Source: CAWANF01 sp963783355 (GTDB taxonomy: Bacteria; Bacteroidota; Rhodothermia; Balneolales; DATFMH01). Taken from it: a stretch of 64,000 nt of DNA. The DNA lies in NCBI GenBank assembly GCA_963783355.1, contig CAWANF010000006.1, forward strand, positions 124,001 through 188,000. The letters run 5' to 3'. This document shows positions 8,957 through 16,577 of the stretch, piece after piece. A program made the translations under genes and the position numbers. How positions within the stretch are numbered: the stretch's first letter is position 1; the number at the start of each line of letters is the position of its first letter. The notes under the pieces were generated by a model that worked only from the letters and a program-made list of their open reading frames with translations, was not told where the DNA came from and did no database searches.

Positions 8957-9450
8957 CACGGCAGGCGCTTTTCCGTTTTTTCAGAAAAAGGAAAATATCT
9001 TGGTTCCCTCCTTTTTTCCCAAAACCAACGGCGCCACAGTGCCAGAATTTAAGCTCAATGAATCTGTCGCGGTGGCAGGCCTCGCAATTATCACGTTCCC
9101 AATTCCGGATCGTGCTTTATATTTTTCGGAATTTCTTCAGCGGCTTAATGAGGTTGGCATCCGGAAGCGACGGGCCTGCGGAGTTTTTTCAACGCTTTTT
9201 CCGGGCGCTTTGTTATCTGCACAACCCTTACCGCCGGTTTTCCCGGGCGCCTGCCGTCCAGGTTGCACGTGCCTGGCCATTCCTGTTCGTTTGTTAAAGC
9301 TGCTAAAAGTCGAAATGCTATTAGGGCATCTGGGTCTAACAAGCGTTTCAATGGGACGTTTTTCGCTAAGCCTTTTCAACGTTCCCGTTCGGATTTCTCG
9401 TTTTGTCTGTTAAATTATAATTTCAAAAACGCCCATTAAACGCAGGGTCG
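8951..9450 (+). repeat. Integron cassette 1: ORF-less repeat cassette, copy 1
   Basis: A 500-bp cassette between attI and attC1. Near-identical copies lie at 9451-9951, 10690-11189 and 11190-11688. Open frames exist but do not agree between copies: single-base indels change the frame, so a protein is unlikely. A 10-bp inverted repeat (CGGCAGGCGC 8959-8968; complement 9247-9256) brackets the body, and a short hairpin (CAGG...CCTG, about 9260-9276) follows. The cassette may encode a structured RNA, a regulatory element, or nothing. Confidence 0.7.
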
Positions 9451-9456
9451 TTAGGC
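9334..9456 (+). other. attC: attC site 1
   Basis: Left core GTCTAAC, right core GTTAGGC. The arms AGCGTTTCAATGGGACG and CGCCCATTAAACGC pair with unpaired C and A on the left arm, as in folded attC sites. Confidence 0.9.
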
Positions 9457-9951
9457 CACGGCAGGCGCTTTTCCGTTTTTTCAGAAAAAGGAAAACATCT
9501 TGGTTCCCTCCTTTTTTCCCATGAAACCAACAGCGCCACAGTGCCAGAATTTAAGCTCATACAATCTGTCGCGGTGGCAGGCCTCGCAATTATCACGTTC
9601 CCAATTCCGGATCGTGCTTTATATTTTTCGGAATTTTTTCAGCGGCTTAATGAGGTTGCATCCGGAAACGACGGGCCTGCGGAGTTTTTCCAACGCTTTT
9701 TCCGGGCGCTTTGTTAGTTGCAAAACCCTTACCGCCGGTTTTCCCGGGCGCCTGCCGTCCAGGTTGCACGTGCCTGACCATTCCTGTTCGTTTGTTAAAG
9801 CTGCTGAAAGTCGAAATGCTATTCGGGCATCTGGGTCTAACAAGCGTTTCAATGGGACGTTTTTCGCTAAGCCTTTTCAACGTTCCCGTTCGGATTTCTC
9901 GTTTTGTCTGTTAAATTATAATTTCAAAAACGCCCATTAAACGCAGGGTCG
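9451..9951 (+). repeat. Integron cassette 2: ORF-less repeat cassette, copy 2
   Basis: A 501-bp copy of cassette 1 with scattered substitutions and indels (for example TTGCATCC instead of TTGGCATCC near 9656, and ATGAAACC instead of AAAACC near 9520) that break the frames open in copy 1. The bracketing inverted repeat is kept. Tandem with copy 1. Confidence 0.7.
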
Positions 9952-9957
9952 TTAGGT
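9835..9957 (+). other. attC: attC site 2
   Basis: Left core GTCTAAC and right core GTTAGGT. Same arms and central sequence as attC1. Confidence 0.9.
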
Positions 9958-10044
9958 TGCCTTTTCCATTCCTTTTTTATCCTTTGAATTGCTTTCAATC
10001 TGGTTTTTAGACAAATTGTATATATATAAATAAATGTCTTTTTT

Positions 10045-10257
10045 ATGGAAAACACGTTACTTAAAGAACTTCAACGATTAAACAAAAATGAGAAGCTGCT
10101 CCTGGTAGAAGCTTTATGGGATTCTATCGTCTCCGATCCTGATCAATTGGAAATTCCGGAACATCATAAATCTATTCTTAAAGAACGTTTAAAAACCTTT
10201 GAAACTGACAAAACCGAGGGTTCTTCCTGGGATGAAGTCAAAAAAAAGTATGCGTAA
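10045..10257 (+). CDS. Antitoxin of a ParE/RelE-type module (cassette 3)
   Basis: The 70-aa acidic protein has the look of the putative addiction-module component family (TIGR02574-like): ELQRLNKNEKLLLVEALWDSI near the N-terminus and a C-terminal SSWDEVKKKYA. It would neutralise the toxin encoded 6 bp downstream and probably represses the shared promoter. The whole cassette (9952-10689) contains only this pair, and it sits between copies 2 and 3 of the ORF-less cassette. Confidence 0.85.
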   Translation: MENTLLKELQRLNKNEKLLLVEALWDSIVSDPDQLEIPEHHKSILKERLKTFETDKTEGSSWDEVKKKYA

Positions 10258-10263
10258 TTCCCT

Positions 10264-10563
10264 GTGTTAAAACCCATTATTCTTACCCAACAAGCACAGC
10301 AGGATTTGAACGAAGCCTTTCGTTGGTATGAAAAGCAAAATCAAGGTTTAGGAAAAGAATTTATTCGGTGCATTGATGCCAAAATAGCATCTATTCAACG
10401 CAATCCTCTTCAGTATGAGGTCATTTTCGAAAAGATTGTTCGCCGTGCATTGGTCAATCGATTTCCCTATTCCATTTATTTTGTGGAAGAAACCGAGCAA
10501 ACGAGCATTTTTGGCATTTTACATCAAAGAAGAAATCCGGAAAACTGGAAATCCAGAACTTAG
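10264..10563 (+). CDS. ParE/RelE-family toxin (cassette 3)
   Basis: The 99-aa protein starts at GTG 10264. It matches plasmid-stabilisation ParE/RelE folds: IILTQQAQQDLNEAFRWYEKQ at the N-terminus, FPYSIYFVEE in the core strand and ILHQRRNPENW at the C-terminus, with several Arg residues (RRALVNRF) where the family places catalytic or gyrase-binding basic residues. ParE members poison gyrase and RelE members cut mRNA; the sequence does not tell which applies. Its partner is the antitoxin just upstream. Toxin-antitoxin cassettes are common stabilisers of chromosomal integron arrays. Confidence 0.85.
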   Translation: MLKPIILTQQAQQDLNEAFRWYEKQNQGLGKEFIRCIDAKIASIQRNPLQYEVIFEKIVRRALVNRFPYSIYFVEETEQTSIFGILHQRRNPENWKSRT

Positions 10564-10573
10564 CAGGTCGGCA

Positions 10574-10695
10574 ACCTAACAGGCGTTTCAATGGGACGTT
10601 TTTCGCTACGCCTTTACACGTTTCCGTTCGGTTTTTTCATTTTGTCTGCTAAATTATATATTCAAAAACGCCCATTAAACGCAGGGTCGTTAGGC
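10574..10695 (+). other. attC: attC site 3
   Basis: Left core ACCTAAC and right core GTTAGGC. Arms GGCGTTTCAATGGGACG and CGCCCATTAAACGC with the same unpaired bases. Confidence 0.9.
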
Positions 10696-11189
10696 CACGG
10701 CAGGCGCTTTTCCGTTTTTTCAGAAAGAAGAAAATATCTTGGTTCCCTCCTTTTTTCCCAAAACCAACGGCGCCACAGTGCCAGAATTTAAGCTCAACGA
10801 ATCTGTCGCGGTGGCAGGCCTCGCAATTATCACGTTCCCAATTCCGGATCGTGCTTCATATTTTCGGAATTTCTTCAGTGGCTTAATGAGGTTGGCATCC
10901 GGAAGCGATGGGCCTGCGTAGTTTTTCCACCGCTTTTTCCGGGCGCTTTTTTATCTGCAAAACCCTTACCGCCGGTTTTCCCGGGCGCCTGCCGTCCAGG
11001 TTGCATGTGCCTGACCATTTCCATTCGTTTGTGTAAACTTTTAAATAGTCAAAATGTTAATCTGGTCTCTGGGTCTAACAAGCGTTTCAATGGGACGTTT
11101 TTCGCTTAGCCTTTTCAGCGTTCCGATTCGGATTTCTCGTTTTGTCTGCTAAATTATAATTTCAAAAACGCCCATTAAACGCAGGGTCG
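10690..11189 (+). repeat. Integron cassette 4: ORF-less repeat cassette, copy 3
   Basis: A 500-bp copy, slightly more diverged. The plus-frame opening at 10739 ends after 60 codons at GCGTAG, and the minus-strand frame present in copies 1, 2 and 4 is broken near 11060 (AATCTGGTCTCTGGG). This is the best evidence that no protein is conserved. Confidence 0.7.
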
Positions 11190-11195
11190 TTAGGC
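11073..11195 (+). other. attC: attC site 4
   Basis: Left core GTCTAAC and right core GTTAGGC, arms as attC1. Confidence 0.9.
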
Positions 11196-11688
11196 CACGG
11201 CAGGCGCTTTTCCGTTTTTTCAGAAAAAGGAAAATATCTTGGTTCCCTCCTTTTTTCCCAAAATCCAACAGCGCCACAGTGCCAGAATTTAAGCTCATGA
11301 ATCTGTCGCGGTGGCAGGCCTCGCAATTATCTCGTTCCCAATTCCGGATCGTGTTTTATATTTTTCGGAAATTCTTCAGCGGCTTAATGAGGTTGGCATC
11401 CGGAAGCGACGGGCCTGCGAAGTTTTTCCAACGCTTTTTCCGGGCGCTTTGTTACTTGCAAAACCCTTACCGCCGGTTTTCCCGGGCGCCTGCCGTCCAG
11501 GTTGCACGTGCCTGACCATTCCTGTTCGTTTGTTAAAGCTGCTGAAAGTCGAAATGCTATTCGGGCATCTGGGTCTAACAAGCGTTTCAATGGGACGTTT
11601 TTCGCTTAGCCTTTTCAACTTCCCGTTCGGATTTCTCGTTTTGTCTGTTAAATTATAATTTCAAAAACGCCCATTAAACGCAGGGTCG
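11190..11688 (+). repeat. Integron cassette 5: ORF-less repeat cassette, copy 4
   Basis: A 499-bp copy in tandem with copy 3. It differs from copy 1 by a few dozen substitutions and small indels, with no consistent open frame, and retains the bracketing inverted repeat. Confidence 0.7.
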
Positions 11689-11694
11689 TTATAG
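11573..11694 (+). other. attC: attC site 5
   Basis: Left core GTCTAAC. The right core is GTTATAG, so the cassette boundary G/TT is kept although the rest of the core departs from GTTRRRY. Confidence 0.85.
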
Positions 11695-11906
11695 GGCTTA
11701 TCTTAATATCCCAATAGAAATAATGGAGTAAGACGATATACATAATTTGATATTAATTCCGATTTCTTCATTTTGTCCTCATTATTTTAATGATAATATG
11801 TATAAAACTTACGTACGAAGTAAGGATAACCTCAATAGCATTGGTTATATACCAATGTTGTCAGCCAATTTTAAATTGAAATTCAATAAAAACATTAAAT
11901 TAACAA

Positions 11907-12389
11907 ATGGAGACACAAATGGAGGCACAAAAAATTAAAGCAATTGAAGTTTTTCGACTCTGCAAGAATGGAGTTGACCTTTTGACAAATGAATATAAAC
12001 CCATTTCAGATGAAGGTAGATTTGAAGCAATTATCTTTAATTCATTATCAGCTTTAGATAAAGTGCAAACAAATCATAGGTCTGATTACGAATTGATATC
12101 AAACTATTTTTTTGTTTTACTCTTGGAAGAAGCTAAAAATATTCTAATCGAATTAGACAAAGACACATTAATTGACTTAATAAATTCACGATACCAATTT
12201 TTTAATAATGAAATACAAAGATTATATTCGTCAAATACAGCATTACCAGGCGGTACTTTCCATGTTTTTTTCGAGAAACCACTAAACTTAAAGCCAGAAA
12301 TCAGTGGAGACTTGATGGAAATACTACTTTTTTATAAAGCATTGACTTCTATGATGAATTACATTTCTGATAATTCTGAAACTCTTTAA
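11907..12389 (+). CDS. Hypothetical protein (cassette 6, first gene)
   Basis: The 160-aa acidic, mostly alpha-helical soluble protein is not recognised. It starts METQMEAQKIKAIEVFRLC, probably at 11907 or at the ATG at 11919. There is no signal peptide or membrane segment. It lies at the 5' end of a 2.2-kb multi-gene cassette (11689-13909), and the AT-rich leader 11695-11906 could hold a promoter. Its base composition is AT-richer than the ORF-less cassettes on either side, in keeping with independent origin. Confidence 0.6.
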   Translation: METQMEAQKIKAIEVFRLCKNGVDLLTNEYKPISDEGRFEAIIFNSLSALDKVQTNHRSDYELISNYFFVLLLEEAKNILIELDKDTLIDLINSRYQFFNNEIQRLYSSNTALPGGTFHVFFEKPLNLKPEISGDLMEILLFYKALTSMMNYISDNSETL

Positions 12390-12400
12390 AAAGAACATAT

Positions 12401-12676
12401 ATGAAAATAGTACATGACTTTTACAGAGAAATGAACTCTGATGAAGACGAAAAGAAAATCAGTTTGACAGTTTTAGCTGAAAAAATGGGCTGAATGCCTT
12501 GGCAAGTCAAGGAAAGCTATAAATCGCAATTGGCGGATGACGATTTTACTAAATTAGAATTGATTGAGACAGCCCAACATTGGAAATTGAAAAAAGCTGA
12601 AGAAGGAGAATTCTTTGGAATCAACCCTGAAAATACATCTGCCGCCCATTTACAATGGTGGACTATGAATACCTAA
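12401..12676 (+). pseudogene. Small hypothetical gene with in-frame TGA (cassette 6)
   Basis: An ATG at 12401 opens a frame that meets a TGA at 12491-12493 after 30 codons; the same frame resumes at once with ATGCCTTGG and continues to 12676. Joined, it would be an acidic 90-residue protein (MKIVHDFYREMNSDEDEKK ... AAHLQWWTMNT). The simplest reading is a nonsense mutation. Translation of only the second part (60 aa) from 12494, or TGA readthrough as Trp, are alternatives. It starts 11 bp after the preceding gene. Function unknown. Confidence 0.5.
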
Positions 12677-12692
12677 ATGAAAATTATTAAGT

Positions 12693-12833
12693 ATGAAATA
12701 CTTCATTTTTTTAATCCTGATTTTCCTTGTTTTAAAGTTTGGCATGCATTCTTACAGGCAAGGTGACCGTCAAATTCCGCCAATTACTTTATTGGTAGCA
12801 ATTGTTCTATTTGTAATCATGTTAATTATTTAA
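12693..12833 (+). CDS. Small two-TM membrane peptide (cassette 6)
   Basis: The 46-codon ORF begins MKYFIFLILIFLVLKFG and ends TLLVAIVLFVIMLII, giving two hydrophobic helices joined by a short basic loop (HSYRQGDRQIPP). It fits tightly between its neighbours (16 bp after the previous stop, 2 bp before the next start), which argues that it is a real gene in a polycistronic cassette. Function unknown; small membrane peptides of this shape include immunity proteins and toxins. Confidence 0.5.
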   Translation: MKYFIFLILIFLVLKFGMHSYRQGDRQIPPITLLVAIVLFVIMLII

Positions 12834-12835
12834 TT

Positions 12836-13633
12836 ATGCTTTCGAGATACACAGAAAAAAATAAGTTTGGCGGCTATACATGGCAGATTAAAATAGATTC
12901 TCTCTTTCATATCTACGTTAATGGGACAGATAATGAATCTTTTGTAGTCGAGTTTAAAGAATTTAAATGGATAAGATTCAAGACACATTTTTCTTTTGTT
13001 TCAAATAAAGACTTGAGAAACACAATCCAAGACGCTTACGACCGAGTATTTGATTTCTTTCAAGGCCACAAGGACTATCTCTGGACACAACAACAAAAAA
13101 ATAATAAACTCCAACAGACTCTTGACTTACTCAACAACTCAAAGAATCCGTTAACCATGACACATTCCGAAACACAAGAGCAAACTTCTCAAGAATCTAA
13201 GCCAATCAACATCATCAGGGGAGTTGGAATTGATGACAATATCGTTAAGTTAGCCACCACTCAAATGCTTATTGAAAAATATGGAGAACCTACCGAAACA
13301 GTCAACCATAACAATTTTTCACTTGAGTTGAAATATCCTAAACATGGTATGTCCTTCTTTCATAAACTGGACGATCCCTTCAAAATCATTTTTTTCATGA
13401 TGGCAACGGGAGAAGTTACTTGTGAGACAGAAACGGGACTAATTTTTGACAGTGGTTTGACAATGGAACAAGTATTAGATGACTATGGAATGGGTGACCC
13501 AAGAGGATCTGATGATTCTGACGAAGCATATATGAGATATCCGGGTATTATGTTCTATGCAAACAAAGATGACCTGACCAAATTACAAGCAGATGAAATT
13601 TTCATTACTAAAATTGGCGTACTTGAGCTGTGA
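12836..13633 (+). CDS. Hypothetical two-domain protein (cassette 6)
   Basis: The 265-aa soluble protein has an N-terminal half (residues 1-100, beta-rich then helical, SFVVEFKEFKWIRFKTHFSF and FDFFQGHKDYLW), a polar Ser/Gln linker (about 107-125), and a C-terminal alpha/beta half (GVGIDDNIVKLATTQMLIEKYGEP). The C-terminal half resembles a stand-alone hypothetical protein and has its own in-frame Met at about residue 108, so this may be a fusion. No function can be assigned. A 25-codon ORF at 13644-13721 follows and is probably not real. Confidence 0.55.
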   Translation: MLSRYTEKNKFGGYTWQIKIDSLFHIYVNGTDNESFVVEFKEFKWIRFKTHFSFVSNKDLRNTIQDAYDRVFDFFQGHKDYLWTQQQKNNKLQQTLDLLNNSKNPLTMTHSETQEQTSQESKPINIIRGVGIDDNIVKLATTQMLIEKYGEPTETVNHNNFSLELKYPKHGMSFFHKLDDPFKIIFFMMATGEVTCETETGLIFDSGLTMEQVLDDYGMGDPRGSDDSDEAYMRYPGIMFYANKDDLTKLQADEIFITKIGVLEL

Positions 13634-13793
13634 CACTGAAAAAATGAAAAAACTGCCTGTAACAGCACCTAAGAAAACATGGGCGGACCTGGTTTCCGTA
13701 AGGTTCGTTCCTCGTGGCTAATTTTGTCACAATCGGTCAGGAAAGAGCTTCGAATTGCCCCACGTTTATTAGCTGTAAACCGTTAGATCGCCC

Positions 13794-13915
13794 TTATAAC
13801 ACGCGCATCAAGGGGACGTTTTTCGCTAAGCCTTTTCATCGTTTCCGTTCGGATTTTTCGTTTTGTCTGTTAAATTACATATCAAAAACGCCCCTTATGC
13901 GCAGGGTCGTTAGGC
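13794..13915 (+). other. attC: attC site 6
   Basis: Left core TTATAAC and right core GTTAGGC. The arms are of the second stem type, GCGCATCAAGGGGACG with CGCCCCTTATGCGC, again with unpaired C and A. Confidence 0.85.
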
Positions 13916-14374
13916 CACGGCAGGCGCTTTTACCTTTTTTTTCAGAAAGAAGAGATAACCTTCTCCCCCGTTTTTCACCTCGGCCTATGGCGCCTTTCGT
14001 GATGCCATGAAATTGTGAAATCGAATCCGTGGGCAGGCCTCTCTGCCCCAAATAGTCTTAATCTGATTTGAATACGCTCATAAAGTAAAAAAACGGGCCT
14101 GCTATTGTTATGAACATTTTTGTTGGCGCTTTTTCTATTTGCACAACCCTTACCGCCGGCTTTCTCAGGGCGCCTGCCGGCCAGGTTGCACGTGCCTGGC
14201 CAATTCCTGTTCGTTTGTAGAAGCTACGAAAAGTCATAATGGTATTCGGGCATCTGGGTCTAACATGCGTTTCAATGGGACGTTTTTCGCTAAGCCTTTT
14301 CAACGTTCCCGTTCGGATTTTTCGTTTTATCTGCTAAATTATAATTTCAAAAACGCCCATTAAACGCAGGGTCG
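13910..14374 (+). repeat. Integron cassette 7: diverged ORF-less cassette
   Basis: This 465-bp cassette keeps the ends of the ORF-less family: GGCCACGGCAGGCGCTTTT at the left, and the GGCGCCTGCCG plus CACGTGCCTGGCC block at 14167-14200. The middle (13935-14140) is largely different. The 10-bp bracketing inverted repeat is perfectly preserved. No credible gene was found. Confidence 0.6.
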
Positions 14375-14380
14375 TTAGGT
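14258..14380 (+). other. attC: attC site 7
   Basis: Left core GTCTAAC, right core GTTAGGT, arms of the GCGTTT/AAACGC type. Confidence 0.9.
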
Positions 14381-14432
14381 GTACTTATTCCCTCAGTTTG
14401 CTAACTAATAATAAATGAGTTAAGGAGTCAGA

Positions 14433-14873
14433 ATGATCAATTCAGATATGGAAGCTGATATACTAGCAAATGCGGTTACTGAAGAAGAATATTCTCTTAA
14501 CCAATTGCAACAGTGGCTACAATATGGAAAACATTCTTGGACGTTAGGCGCCGGTATTATCTGGTTTACCTATGGCCTCATTTTAAGAATAGTAAAAATA
14601 TTGGCGATCGTTTTCACACCTTATATGCTTTGGCATTTATTTAGAGCCAAATGGTATAAATCTATCGTTGTTTTCCTGTCAGTCGTTTTAGCACCTTATA
14701 TTGTCTTTCAATTCATCCATGTTCAGAATCTTTTAATTCATTACCTATTTATGGTTCTACCTCTTTTAACTTTCTATTTATACACGTATATCATTAGTTA
14801 CATGATTGGAGAGTACCTGACAGAAATAAAAACATTGAAGAAGTGGAAATATGAAGAAAAGATGAGAAATTAA
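14433..14873 (+). CDS. Membrane protein of unknown function (cassette 8)
   Basis: The 146-aa protein has an acidic N-terminus (SDMEADILANAVTEEEYS) followed by three or four hydrophobic helices (IIWFTYGLILRIVKILAIVF, IVVFLSVVLAPYIVFQFI, YLFMVLPLLTFYLYTYIISYM) and a charged helical tail. A Shine-Dalgarno-like TAAGGAG lies 9 bp before the ATG, which supports this start. It is the only gene of the cassette 14375-15011. Not recognised. Confidence 0.6.
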   Translation: MINSDMEADILANAVTEEEYSLNQLQQWLQYGKHSWTLGAGIIWFTYGLILRIVKILAIVFTPYMLWHLFRAKWYKSIVVFLSVVLAPYIVFQFIHVQNLLIHYLFMVLPLLTFYLYTYIISYMIGEYLTEIKTLKKWKYEEKMRN

Positions 14874-14896
14874 CGCTAAGAGTAGCAGTTCGGTAC

Positions 14897-15017
14897 ACCT
14901 AACCAGCGAATTAAGGGGACGTTTTTCACTAAGCCTTTACTCGTTTTCGTTCGGATTTTTCATTTTATCTGCTAAATTACAAATCAAAAACGCCCATTAA
15001 ACGCAGGGTCGTTAGCT
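14897..15017 (+). other. attC: attC site 8, chimeric arms
   Basis: Left core ACCTAAC and right core GTTAGCT. The left arm (AGCGAATTAAGGGGACG) is of the GGGG type but the right arm (CGCCCATTAAACGC) is of the AAACGC type, so the outer stem pairs poorly. Confidence 0.8.
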
Positions 15018-15033
15018 GCAAAATAAATTTATC

Positions 15034-15297
15034 ATGGATAAGGAAATACACATAATAACTATACTATTGCAGTTGGTTTTACTAGGATTAGTAGTCACTG
15101 CTTATTATTATTTTTTTAAGGCAACAAAACATTTAACAGATAAGGGTAAGAAAAAAAAATGGAGTATTTTTCTTCTTACCAGATGGTACTCCTCTGAAGA
15201 TTATTTTACATCAAAAGGGCTCGAATATCGTAATCGTGCTATAATAGTACTTTTTTTCGTCTTATTAGATTCTTGGTTAATAACTTTTCTGAATTAA
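15034..15297 (+). CDS. Small membrane protein (cassette 9, first gene)
   Basis: The 87-aa protein has two hydrophobic segments (ITILLQLVLLGLVVTAYYYFF and AIIVLFFVLLDSWLITFL) separated by a very basic, aromatic loop (KKKKWSIFLLTRWYSSEDYF). Its ATG at 15034 is 17 bp after attC8. Function unknown. It is followed 6 bp later by another small membrane protein, suggesting a two-gene unit. Confidence 0.55.
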   Translation: MDKEIHIITILLQLVLLGLVVTAYYYFFKATKHLTDKGKKKKWSIFLLTRWYSSEDYFTSKGLEYRNRAIIVLFFVLLDSWLITFLN

Positions 15298-15303
15298 TCT
15301 ATA

Positions 15304-15576
15304 ATGAGTAACCAGTACAAAAATAATGCCCGAATAAGGATATATATTTATATACTTTCTTTCCTTGGATATTTAATCATATCTTTATTTTCATATAAAC
15401 CAATTCACCTATCTTCTTTTATTGATGTTCAAAATCATCATAAACATAACCAAATTAGTTGGAACAAGGCGATATCTGAAACAGAAGATGATTTACCATT
15501 TGGTATTTTAATTTTGGGGTCGTTTATAGGTCTTAATGAATGGAAGTATAGGAAAAAGAAAGATAAATCTGCATAG
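15304..15576 (+). CDS. Small membrane protein (cassette 9, second gene)
   Basis: The 90-aa protein has two predicted membrane segments, IYIYILSFLGYLIISLF near the N-terminus and FGILILGSFIGLNEW near the C-terminus, with a polar loop rich in His and Asn between them and a basic tail (KYRKKKDKSA). Its tight spacing with the upstream gene suggests they work together, perhaps as a membrane complex. Not recognised. Confidence 0.5.
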   Translation: MSNQYKNNARIRIYIYILSFLGYLIISLFSYKPIHLSSFIDVQNHHKHNQISWNKAISETEDDLPFGILILGSFIGLNEWKYRKKKDKSA

Positions 15577-15599
15577 AGTAGGCGACCAAAACAAGTCAT

Positions 15600-15662
15600 C
15601 CGTAACATTATTTGTTAATCTTTCTATTAACACTTTACTCTTTATGCGCAGGGTCGTTAGGC
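15600..15662 (+). other. attC: attC site 9, degenerate
   Basis: The right end (TTTATGCGCAGGGTC then GTTAGGC at 15656-15662) is canonical. The left side is short and degenerate (CCGTAAC at 15600-15606), and the conserved central sequence is missing. Confidence 0.55.
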
Positions 15663-15689
15663 ACCTTACATTCATCAACTTATAACCCT

Positions 15690-16401
15690 ATGAAACAGTA
15701 CCAATATCTATTCATCAGTTTTCTTTTGTGCATGTTTTGTGTTTTGGTATTTCCAACATACAGCAAAGCTCAAAAAAGTTCGATTAAACCTAACGGCTTT
15801 AGTATTGAGATAGGAGCCGGTTATAACCAGTTATTTTGGAAAGCTCGAAATATAAATGGGAATATGACTTCTGCTAACAGAACGGCCTTATCTATTATGC
15901 CATCTCTTAGAATTAGTTATGAATTTGATGTTTATTCTAAAATTAGCCTCTATTCTTTTTTAGGCTTTAATGAATTTGGTGGTTATAGCAAATTGGGCAA
16001 GTCAAGTTCATTTCTCAGATCCTAATGTTTTATACAAAGATCAAATTACATTTAAAACGTTTGACTTAGGTCTATTGGGATTGTACAATTATTCAGATAT
16101 GCATGTTGGTGTAGGGGTGAAAGTAAATCGCCATCTTAAAATCAGAAATCGATCTTATTACGAAAATAGGCCTGATGGAAAAAATGGATGGAGTACAAAC
16201 GATGTGTCATTTTTCTTCGGTGATTGGTCCGCTGATGCGGGTTTAAGATTTGAATATTTGACACCTTTTAAAATAGTCTTAGGAGCTGAGAGTTGGTTTG
16301 GTATCACTAATTTATCGAATAAAAAATATTCAAATGATCTCCATATTCATGAAAATCATTTTCGATTATTGGTACGGATACAGATTTTAATCTCTAAATA
16401 G
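15690..16401 (+). pseudogene. Outer-membrane beta-barrel protein, frameshifted (cassette 10)
   Basis: The gene starts at ATG 15690 with a signal peptide (ISFLLCMFCVLVFPTYSKAQ) and barrel-like strands (FSIEIGAGYNQLFWKA, RISYEFDVYSKISLYSFLGF). The frame closes at 16025, but the frame that opens upstream at 15970 carries on with HFSDPNVLYKDQITF and barrel strands to a C-terminal FRLLVRIQILISK. A single indel around 15975-16010 accounts for this. If repaired, the protein would be about 237 aa, like small porin-family barrels. A sequencing error is possible. It is the only gene of its cassette. Confidence 0.65.
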
Positions 16402-16411
16402 TAATCGCGGT

Positions 16412-16532
16412 ACCTAACAGGCGCATCAAGGGGACGTTTTTCGCTAAGCCTTTTCACGTTTCCGTTCGGATTTTTCGTTTTGTCTGCTAAATTATATATC
16501 AAAAACGCCCCTTATGCGCAGGGTCGTTAGGG
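16412..16532 (+). other. attC: attC site 10
   Basis: Left core ACCTAAC and right core GTTAGGG. Arms GGCGCATCAAGGGGACG and CGCCCCTTATGCGC pair perfectly apart from unpaired C and A. Confidence 0.92.
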
Positions 16533-16577
16533 CCACTTGAGAATTTACATGCCTAGAACAAAAAAGGAGGGTGAAGA

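Noticed and set aside
9000..9413. Plus-strand 137-aa ORF in cassette 1
   Set aside because: Copies 2-4 have different frames and lengths because of single-base indels, and the ORF runs into the attC.
9137..11618. Minus-strand 77-80 aa ORF (MKRLSEKRPIETLVRPRCPN...) present in several repeat cassettes
   Set aside because: It starts inside the attC site, is broken in copy 3 and altered downstream in the diverged copy; its conservation simply follows nucleotide identity of recent duplicates.
8950..11690. Regularly repeated blocks as a possible CRISPR array
   Set aside because: Repeat units are about 500 bp, contain attC sites and are spaced by integron cores; there are no short repeats with unique spacers and no cas genes.
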